A stretch of 64,000 nucleotides of DNA, taken from NCBI GenBank assembly GCA_002699025.1, contig PABA01000006.1, forward strand, positions 1 to 64,000. The letters run 5' to 3'. A program made the translations under genes and the position numbers. The DNA is from Sandaracinus sp. Lineage in GTDB: Bacteria; Myxococcota_A; Polyangia; Polyangiales; Houyiibacteriaceae. The notes below the pieces were generated by a model. The model did not search any database, was not told the origin of the DNA, and worked only from the letters and a program-made list of their open reading frames with translations. How positions within the stretch are numbered: the stretch's first letter is position 1; every line of letters starts with the position of its first letter. Below, one piece after another: positions 54,973 through 61,785 of the stretch.

Positions 54973-55608
54973 TCACCCCTCCGCGCCGAGCGTCCAGGGC
55001 GAGGGCGCGTCCTCGCCATCGAGCCGGAGAAGCGCGTTCTCCAATCGTTCCTTGAGGTTACGCCCGCCGTCGAGGAGCTCCTTGGCCACGCCCTTCAGCT
55101 GGGCGCGCGCGTAGAGGGCGAAGCCGGCGGTCGCGATGCCGATCGCGATGGCCAGAAAGGCGCCCTCCTGGGCGCGCTCCTCGGGCAAACCGGCCACCAG
55201 GCCCGCGAGGCCCGGGTCGCCGACCTGAATCCAGATGTACTGGCCGAGGGCGCCGAGGAGCCCGGCGGCGGTGCCCACGTGGGCGAGGATGCGCAGCGTC
55301 CGGAGCCCGTCGGCGGCCTCGAAGCGGAGATCGCGAAAGAGCTCGGCGAGCGCCAGCCCCGGGTCGAGACCCTCGGCCCGCGCCTCGAGGCCCTCCCGGG
55401 CCAGCCGCGCCAACCAGGCCTCCCCGCCCCGCTGCGCCAGCGCCATCGCCCCATCGAGCTCTCCCGCGGTGACGCGCTTCAGCAGCGCGCGGACGAAGGG
55501 CGGGCCCTCCAGCGCCGCCGCGTCGAAGGCGAGCCGGCGCACCCGCCGCCACACCAGCACGGCGACCAGCGCGGCCAGCGCGACCTGGATCGCGTGGAAG
55601 ATCCCCAC
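54973..55608 (-). CDS. MotA/TolQ/ExbB-family proton channel protein
   Basis: A 211-residue inner-membrane protein starting with GTG. Three hydrophobic segments are visible: residues about 4-20, 106-125 (LAHVGTAAGLLGALGQYIWI) and 150-168 (FLAIAIGIATAGFALYARAQ). The last holds the conserved threonine of TolQ/ExbB/MotA pores. It would use the proton gradient to drive the TonB-like GltG partner encoded next. No TolR/ExbD protein is visible in the window. It lies 15 bp downstream of the small secreted protein gene. Confidence 0.85.
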   Translation of the reverse strand: MGIFHAIQVALAALVAVLVWRRVRRLAFDAAALEGPPFVRALLKRVTAGELDGAMALAQRGGEAWLARLAREGLEARAEGLDPGLALAELFRDLRFEAADGLRTLRILAHVGTAAGLLGALGQYIWIQVGDPGLAGLVAGLPEERAQEGAFLAIAIGIATAGFALYARAQLKGVAKELLDGGRNLKERLENALLRLDGEDAPSPWTLGAEG

Positions 55609-55623
55609 GGGCGAGCCGCGGCC

Positions 55624-55869
55624 TCAGAAGGGCTCGCGCCGGACGCTGCGAATGATCTCGCGGACGAAGGTGGTCCGGAGATCGAGGACCTCGTAACCGA
55701 GGTTCGAGCGGTTGAGGATGTAGAAGGCGTTCGGCTTCTGCACCCGGCCCTCGATGCGGATCTCCTCGAGCTGGATGACCCGCGGCTGCCGGTTCTGCGC
55801 CTCGGCGGGGGCGGGGCCCAGCGCGAGGAAGGAGGCGGCGAAGAGGATCGTGGCGAGGATCAGACGCAT
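55624..55869 (-). CDS. small secreted protein with C-terminal RSVRRxPF motif
   Basis: An 81-residue protein: signal peptide (LILATILFAASFLALGPAPA, cleavage near AEA), then EEIRIEGRVQKPNAFYILNR, and the end FVREIIRSVRREPF. It is a sister of the gene just upstream (55923-56195): both have an I-x-G-R-x-Q-(K/R)-P segment and end in RSVRR-x-PF. Located between the TPR lipoprotein and the TolQ-like gene, so a periplasmic partner of the complex. No known family. Confidence 0.85.
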   Translation of the reverse strand: MRLILATILFAASFLALGPAPAEAQNRQPRVIQLEEIRIEGRVQKPNAFYILNRSNLGYEVLDLRTTFVREIIRSVRREPF

Positions 55870-55922
55870 GGCGGTGGCTCGAGAGGGGTTCGGCTCGCGA
55901 AGAAGACGGTGGGAACGGGGAA

Positions 55923-56195
55923 TCAGAAGGGCGCGCGGCGGACGCTGCGGGGGATCCGGCGGACCCGATCCTCGCCCCGATCACGCCGCTCGGTGCGGCG
56001 GACCACGTCGCGCGGCGCGGGGAGCAGGATGCTCATCGGGCGCTGTGGACGGCCCTCGATGTCCTGGACGGGGAGCACGATCACGCCGCGCGCGTCGGGC
56101 TCCTGGGCCAGGGCGGCCGCAGGGGCGAGGAGGGCAGGGGCAAAGAGGCCGACGGCGATGGCGGCGATGGCCAACGTGGTGAGCACCTTCTTCAT
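55923..56195 (-). CDS. small secreted protein with C-terminal RSVRRxPF motif (sister copy)
   Basis: A 90-residue protein: signal peptide (VLTTLAIAAIAVGLFAPALL, cleavage near ALA), then VLPVQDIEGRPQRPMSILLP and the end RRIPRSVRRAPF. It shares the GRPQRP/GRVQKP segment and the terminal motif with 55624-55869, suggesting tandem duplication. The ATG overlaps the stop of the TPR lipoprotein by one base, with GAGGGGAG upstream. Confidence 0.87.
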   Translation of the reverse strand: MKKVLTTLAIAAIAVGLFAPALLAPAAALAQEPDARGVIVLPVQDIEGRPQRPMSILLPAPRDVVRRTERRDRGEDRVRRIPRSVRRAPF

Positions 56196-57748
56196 CACTC
56201 GCTCCCCTCCTCGCGGGCGCCTCGATCGGCTTCCATCTCCCGCCGGCGCGCCTCGCGCTCCATGCGGCGGCGCGTGCGCTCGATCTGCCGGTCGAGGTCC
56301 TCGAGGTAGCCCGTCGACGGGTCGTCGCGCGGCAGCCGCGGGCCCATCTGATCGCGGTAGCGCGTGAACTCCTGCTTGGCCCGCTCGAGCGCCTGGAGCG
56401 CGTCGAGCCCCGGGAAGTCCTCGCCGGCCGACTGGTACATCAGGCCGAGGTTGAAGTGCGCCTGAGGGAGCTCGGACTCCATGGAGAGCGCCTTCTCGAA
56501 GGAGGCCTTGGCCTTCTCCCACTGCTTGGTCGCCCGGTAGGCGTCGCCGAGGTTCAGGTGCACGGCGACCAGGGTCGGCGCGAGCCGCGCGGCGGTCTGG
56601 AAGTGCTGGAGCGCCTCGGTGTAGTTGCCGCCGGCCAGGAGCATCACGCCGAGCTGCACGCGGGCCTCGGCGTAGTCGCCACGGAGCTCCACGGCGCGCC
56701 GGAACTCGCCGAGGGCGTCGCGGAAGCGGCCCGGCTCGTCGCGGAGCATCATGCCCTTGATGAAGTGGAGCTCGGCGTCGCGCTCGTCGACCTCGAGGGC
56801 CTGATCGAGCACGGACTCGGCCAGCTCGGTCCGGCCCTGGGCCCGCGCCGCCTTCACGATGGCGGTCAGCGCGGGGACGAAGCGCTCGTCGCAGCGGAGC
56901 GCCACGCGCGCGGCGTCCCAGGCCTGGTCGTAGCGCTCGGCGTGCACGAGCACCTCGGCGTAGATCGCCTGGAGGTGGAGGTTCGTGCGGTGCGAGCGGG
57001 CCAGCGGCTCGATGAAGGCGAGCGCGTCGGGCACGGAGCCGCGCCGGAGGAAGATGGTGACCATCCCGTCGGCGGCGCGCTCGTAGTCGCTCTGGATGCG
57101 GAGCGCCTGCCGGTAGTACTCCATGGCCCGGTTGGTGTTGCCGGCGCGGTCGGCCAGCACGCCGAGGTTGTAGGCGGCCTTGAAGGCGTTTCGATCCTCG
57201 CTGATGGCGCGCTGGAAGGCCTGCTGGGCCCGGGCCGTGTTGCCCCGGTTGGCCTCGCGGACGCCGTCCTCGAAGGCCCGGCGCGCGGCCGAGCTCATCT
57301 GGCGACGCTCGGGGGCGCGGCACTGCTCGGCGCGCGTCTCGCCCCACATGTTCCCGGCCTCTTCACCGCCATCGGCCGAGTCGCCACCGGCCGAGTCGCC
57401 ACCGGCCGAGTCGCCACCGGCCGAGTCACCGCCATCCGAGGAACCGCCTCCATCGGAGCCGCCCTCGTCGCCCGAGTCGGAGCCCGAGCCCTCGTCGCCG
57501 TCCCAGCCGTCGCCGCCGTCCTCGTCGGGCTCGCGGCTCCCGGGCGGGCGCTCGAGATCGCTCATCCCCTCGCCGCCGGTGTCCTCACCGCCGCTGCTGC
57601 CCTCGCCGTCCTCGGCCGTCGTCTCCTCGTCGTCCTTGCAGCCGCTGGCCGGCGCCCAGGCCACGGCGCCCAGGAGCACCGCGACGAGCGACCAGCTGCG
57701 GAAGCCGGCGAGCGGAGAAAAGGTCCGATGTGTCCGGATGCGCTCCAT
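56195..57748 (-). CDS. TPR lipoprotein (GltE/AglT-like)
   Basis: A 517-residue protein. A lipoprotein signal ends in WAPASGC. About 110 acidic and Gly/Ser-rich residues follow, with four GGDSA repeats. From about residue 135 on there are TPR units (FKAAYNLGVLADRAGNTNRA, PTLVAVHLNLGDAYRATKQW, LPQAHFNLGLMYQSAGEDFP), then a charged helical tail. By build and position next to the GltD- and GltG-like genes it corresponds to the lipidated TPR protein AglT/GltE of Myxococcus. Gap to the upstream gene 11 bp. Confidence 0.87.
   Translation of the reverse strand: MERIRTHRTFSPLAGFRSWSLVAVLLGAVAWAPASGCKDDEETTAEDGEGSSGGEDTGGEGMSDLERPPGSREPDEDGGDGWDGDEGSGSDSGDEGGSDGGGSSDGGDSAGGDSAGGDSAGGDSADGGEEAGNMWGETRAEQCRAPERRQMSSAARRAFEDGVREANRGNTARAQQAFQRAISEDRNAFKAAYNLGVLADRAGNTNRAMEYYRQALRIQSDYERAADGMVTIFLRRGSVPDALAFIEPLARSHRTNLHLQAIYAEVLVHAERYDQAWDAARVALRCDERFVPALTAIVKAARAQGRTELAESVLDQALEVDERDAELHFIKGMMLRDEPGRFRDALGEFRRAVELRGDYAEARVQLGVMLLAGGNYTEALQHFQTAARLAPTLVAVHLNLGDAYRATKQWEKAKASFEKALSMESELPQAHFNLGLMYQSAGEDFPGLDALQALERAKQEFTRYRDQMGPRLPRDDPSTGYLEDLDRQIERTRRRMEREARRREMEADRGAREEGSE
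57373..57430. repeat. 15-bp minisatellite in the TPR lipoprotein gene
   Basis: A 15-bp unit (GGCCGAGTCGCCACC on the plus strand) is repeated nearly perfectly about four times and encodes the GGDSA repeats of the acidic linker. The unit keeps the reading frame, so copy number can vary without frameshift. Confidence 0.8.
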
Positions 57749-57759
57749 CGGGGTCGTCC

Positions 57760-60700
57760 TCACTGGTCCAGCGCCGGCGCCGCCGTGTCGGGCTCGAGGG
57801 TCAGGTTCTGGCCGCGCGGCGCCCGCGCGAACTCGCCGGGCTGGTAAGCCTGGAAGCTCGGGTCGGTCGACTGGGCCTGGGCGATGCACTCGGCGATGCG
57901 CTCGTCTCCGTAGGCCTGGAGCCGATCGATGGCCACGCGCGCGTACTCGGTGTCGATGCTGCCGGCCCGCGCCGCCCGGGCGGCCAGCGCGTAGCGCGCG
58001 ACGCCGAGGCACTCGATGGGCCGGACCTGCTCGTCGAGGACCATGCGGATGCGATCCTCGACCTGGATACGGATGTCCTCGCGCGCGTCGCCGCTCACGC
58101 GCCGGAGCTGCCGCTGCAGATCCGCCGGCATGGCGAAGGGCGTGTTCAGGACGGCGCGCGCGAGCACCTCGTAGACCCGCCCCTGCTGCACGAAGGCGGC
58201 GATGGTCCACTGCGGGCGGCCGAACTGCATCACGGCGTTGAAGCCGTCCGCGTAGCGCTGGGCCTCGGCGGCGCCCTCGTTGATCTCCCGGAGCACGGTC
58301 TGGACGTAGGCCTCGAGCGTCGGCGGGCGGCCGACCTCGACCTCCCAGCTCTCGAACTCGTCGACCGTGTCGTTCGTGATCAGGAACTGGGCGTGCGCGG
58401 CGTACTCGGCCGCGATGGAGCCCCGCTCCTGGCCGCTCCGCTCGTAGGCCGAGACCACGTCCTGGAGCGCGCGCATGTAGTCGCGCGTCTGCCGCATCTC
58501 CTTGCGGGCCTGCGCGATGCGCCAGTAGGCCTGCACGACGAGCTCCTGGGCGTCCCCGTCGCGCTGGTAGCGCTGGATGAACTCGCGCATCTCGCGGATG
58601 GCGAGGTTCCAGTTCCGCCGGTTGTAGGCGATCTCGGCGATGCGGTAGGTGGCCGTGCGCTTCAGATCCTCGTCCGCGTCGGGCGAGCGGAGGATGAGGT
58701 TGTAGTAGCGCGTGGCCTCGTCGTAGCGCTGGAGCCGCTCGAAGATGACGGCCGTGTTGACGAGCGCGTCGCGGCGGAACTCCTCGATGCGCTCGTCGCT
58801 CGACTCGCGGAAGCGGCGCGAGTCGACGAGCACCCGGTAGTTGTCCACGGCCGTGTCGAAGTCGAAGCCGCGGTTCGCGTTGTAGGCCACGCGGAAGTAG
58901 GCGTTCGCGACGATGGCGTCGAGGCTGGCCTGCTGCTCCGGGTCGTCCGACTGACGCGGGCCGACCTCGTCGATGATCCGCTGGTAGAGCTGCCGCGCCG
59001 AGTCGAAGCGCTGGGTCTGCTCGAGGGCGGTCGCGGCGTACTCGAGGGCGAGGGGCGCCTGCGAGTTGCCCGGCGTCCGGTTCACGGCCTGGACGAGCAT
59101 GGTCGCCGCCCGCTCGTAGAGCTCGGTCTGCTGGTCCCCGGTGGCGGCCTCGGCCTGCCGGTAGACCTCCAGCGCGCGCTGGTACTCGATGGCCGTCAGG
59201 TCCTCCATGGCCCGGCAGCAGCGGTCCTCGGAGTTGTCCGGGTTCGCGCAGAAGGTCCGGAGCTGGTCGCCCGTGGGACAGGCCTCGCCGTCCGGGCTGA
59301 AGGTGCAGCCACGGCGCGAGAGGTCGCGCGCCAGGCGCTCGATCTCGTCGGTGTCGTTCAGCGCGATGGCCATGGCGCGGAGGTTCTCCCACGCCACCTC
59401 GCCGGTGGAGTCGGCGTAGGGGCCGGCGCAGCGCTCGTCGAAGATGCGCTCGAAGCGCTCCTTCGCCTGGGGCCAGTAGCCGTACCAGTAGAGGAGGAGC
59501 GCGTTGTTGTAGTCGTAGGCGGCGCGGACGCCCTCCGAGTCCTGCGCGTCGCTGACCCGGGCGAGGTAGAGCTCGCGGGCCTGGGCGAGGCGCTGCAGGA
59601 GCTGCGGCATCTCGACCGGACGCACCGAAGGCGGCGTGCCCTGCGGGGCCGGCGGCTCGCTGCGGATGGTGAGGCGCCCGGCCTCCTCCTCGGCGTCGGC
59701 GATCTGCTTGAGCGACTCGACCACGCGGCGGGCGGACTCGCTGAGGTGCACGTCGTCGAGGTTCGAGTCGCGCACGGCGGCGTAGGCGCGGGCCGCCTCC
59801 TCGTAGTTCTCCGACCAGTAGAGCGCGTCGGCGAGGTTGTACTGCAGCTCGTAGGCCTGCGGGTTGTTCGGGTAGCGCTCGAGGTAGCGCCGGTACGCCT
59901 CGGCCGCGCGCTGGTAGTGCCCCTTGGCCACGTCGAAGAGCTCGAGGGCCCGCTCGACGTCGCCGGCGTTCGCCGCCTCGACCGAGTGGCGCCGCTCGCG
60001 CTGCGCCGTCTGATGCTCGTGGATGGCGGTCGCGATGAGCGCGTTCTCCGCGAGCTCCTCGGCGCGACGCTGCTCGGCCGGGTTCTCCGTGTTCGTGTCG
60101 TACCACTCGCTGCCCGGCAGGTACTGGCCGAGCTCGGAGCGGGCCGCGATGGCCTCCTCGAACTCGTTGTTCCGCTGGTGGGCGCGCGCGATCATGTTGG
60201 TGATCTCGGGCGCCATCGGGTGGTTCGGCCAGCGCGAGAGGGCCAGGCGCCAGACCTCGACCGCCTGCGGGTACTTGGCCTCCTCGAAGAAGACGTTGCC
60301 CAGCTCGAAGTAGACCTCGGCGGTCCAGTCGCGGTCCTGCGGGAGGAGGTTCGGATCCTGCACGCGCGTGATCGGGCGCGGCATGCCCTCGACGTTGTCG
60401 GGGAGGCCGTTCTCGTTCCAGTCGTCGTACGCGAAGGCGATGCCGAGGTACTGGATGGCCTCCGGGCGGAGCTGCGAGCCGGCCTGGCCGGTGCGCGCCT
60501 GCTCGTCGTCGGACCACTGCACGAGGCGGCCGAAGGCGTCGATGGCCTCCGGGTAGCGGCTCGCGCGGTAGTAGGCCCAGGCGACCTTGTAGAGCGCGAG
60601 GTTGTAGTTGCGGTCCTCGGGGTCGTCGAGGATCTGGTTGTAGGCCGCGATGGCCAGGTCGAGCGCGTGCGGGCTGCCGTAGTCGTCGAAGTGGTACTCG

Positions 60701-61785
60701 CCGATGCGGAACCAGGTCTCGCTGACGAACTCGGCGTCTTCGCGGACCGGCTGGCAGTCCTGGTAGGGGTTCACGAACTCGGGCTCGGCGAGGGGGTCTT
60801 CCTCCTCGTCGCCGTCGAGCGTCAGGGCCGGGTGCGCGTCCTCGGCGTCCTCGCCCTCCCCTTCGCCGTCGAGGTCCTCGCCGTCGAGGTCGTCGCCCTC
60901 GAGGTGGTGGTCGGGGTCGTAGGTGTACTGGTTGGCGCAGACCAGGTTCAGGTAGGCCTGGAGCGCCTCCTCGGGCCGGCCCATCTCGTTCAGGCAGTAG
61001 CCGATCAGGTAGTAGACGCCGTCGAGCCGGCGGTAGTCGGGGAACTGCTCGACCAGCCGGCGATAGAGCTCGATGGTCGGGTCGAAGTCCGGCGTCTCCG
61101 GGAGCTCGACGTCTTCCTCGCCCGCGTCCATGCGGGCCTGGGCCTCGTCGTAGCCCTCCTGGAACTGGATGGCGCTGCGCTCGTAGTAGAGCTCGCCGAG
61201 GCGGAACATCGCGTCGGGCGTGTAGGTCGGGTCGTCCGGGTAGCGGCGGACGAAGCGCTCGAACTGGCGGATGGCGTTCTCGCGGGCCTCGTCGAGGAGG
61301 CGCTCCTCCTCGCGGATCTGGTGCGCGTACCACTGGTTGCGGCCACGGCGCTGCCGGAGGTACTCGCGGCGAACGAGGCTGACGACGGTGTTGCCGTAGG
61401 CGCCGCCGGCCTGGCTGAAGCGGGCGACCTCGGCCTCCATCTCGCGGAGGGCCGCGATCTGCTCGGGCGTGGGCGGCGGGCGCTCGTCGACGATGCGGGT
61501 GTCGGTGGTGTCGAGGAAGGTGGGGAGCGGCGGCGGAGTGTCGGCCGTCCGCGGCTGGTCACGCCCCACGGTCCCGTCTTGGACGGTTCCATCTTGAACG
61601 GTGCCGTCCTGGACCGTTCCGTCCTGCGCGGTGCCGTCCTGGACCGTGCCGTCCTGCACGGTTCCGTCTTGAACGGTTCCATCTTGGACGGTGCCGTCCT
61701 GCGGCTGGGCGAGCACGACCGAAGCGCCGAACATCAGCGCCAGGCCCGCCCCTCGGAGCACGTTCACATGCAGCGGGCGACTCAT
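57760..61785 (-). CDS. very large secreted TPR protein (GltD/AgnA-like)
   Basis: A 1341-residue protein with a signal peptide (VLRGAGLALMFGASVVLA) and nine QDGTV-type repeats (about residues 29-73). Many TPR units fill the rest (PDAMFRLGELYYERSAIQFQ, DGVYYLIGYCLNEMGRPEEA, YELQYNLADALYWSENYEEA, RFDSARQLYQRIIDEVGPRQ). A Cys-rich patch (CRCCRAM-like) lies near residue 855 and an acidic linker near 300. It should be a periplasmic scaffold of the gliding-type complex. The ATG overlaps the upstream stop (ATGA). Confidence 0.87.
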   Translation of the reverse strand: MSRPLHVNVLRGAGLALMFGASVVLAQPQDGTVQDGTVQDGTVQDGTVQDGTAQDGTVQDGTVQDGTVQDGTVGRDQPRTADTPPPLPTFLDTTDTRIVDERPPPTPEQIAALREMEAEVARFSQAGGAYGNTVVSLVRREYLRQRRGRNQWYAHQIREEERLLDEARENAIRQFERFVRRYPDDPTYTPDAMFRLGELYYERSAIQFQEGYDEAQARMDAGEEDVELPETPDFDPTIELYRRLVEQFPDYRRLDGVYYLIGYCLNEMGRPEEALQAYLNLVCANQYTYDPDHHLEGDDLDGEDLDGEGEGEDAEDAHPALTLDGDEEEDPLAEPEFVNPYQDCQPVREDAEFVSETWFRIGEYHFDDYGSPHALDLAIAAYNQILDDPEDRNYNLALYKVAWAYYRASRYPEAIDAFGRLVQWSDDEQARTGQAGSQLRPEAIQYLGIAFAYDDWNENGLPDNVEGMPRPITRVQDPNLLPQDRDWTAEVYFELGNVFFEEAKYPQAVEVWRLALSRWPNHPMAPEITNMIARAHQRNNEFEEAIAARSELGQYLPGSEWYDTNTENPAEQRRAEELAENALIATAIHEHQTAQRERRHSVEAANAGDVERALELFDVAKGHYQRAAEAYRRYLERYPNNPQAYELQYNLADALYWSENYEEAARAYAAVRDSNLDDVHLSESARRVVESLKQIADAEEEAGRLTIRSEPPAPQGTPPSVRPVEMPQLLQRLAQARELYLARVSDAQDSEGVRAAYDYNNALLLYWYGYWPQAKERFERIFDERCAGPYADSTGEVAWENLRAMAIALNDTDEIERLARDLSRRGCTFSPDGEACPTGDQLRTFCANPDNSEDRCCRAMEDLTAIEYQRALEVYRQAEAATGDQQTELYERAATMLVQAVNRTPGNSQAPLALEYAATALEQTQRFDSARQLYQRIIDEVGPRQSDDPEQQASLDAIVANAYFRVAYNANRGFDFDTAVDNYRVLVDSRRFRESSDERIEEFRRDALVNTAVIFERLQRYDEATRYYNLILRSPDADEDLKRTATYRIAEIAYNRRNWNLAIREMREFIQRYQRDGDAQELVVQAYWRIAQARKEMRQTRDYMRALQDVVSAYERSGQERGSIAAEYAAHAQFLITNDTVDEFESWEVEVGRPPTLEAYVQTVLREINEGAAEAQRYADGFNAVMQFGRPQWTIAAFVQQGRVYEVLARAVLNTPFAMPADLQRQLRRVSGDAREDIRIQVEDRIRMVLDEQVRPIECLGVARYALAARAARAGSIDTEYARVAIDRLQAYGDERIAECIAQAQSTDPSFQAYQPGEFARAPRGQNLTLEPDTAAPALDQ
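61567..61701. repeat. nine-copy 15-bp minisatellite encoding QDGTV
   Basis: Nine in-frame 15-bp units encode QDGTV (one reads QDGTA) just after the signal peptide of the large TPR protein. Synonymous differences between units show some age. The repeat gives a flexible, low-charge spacer. Confidence 0.9.
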
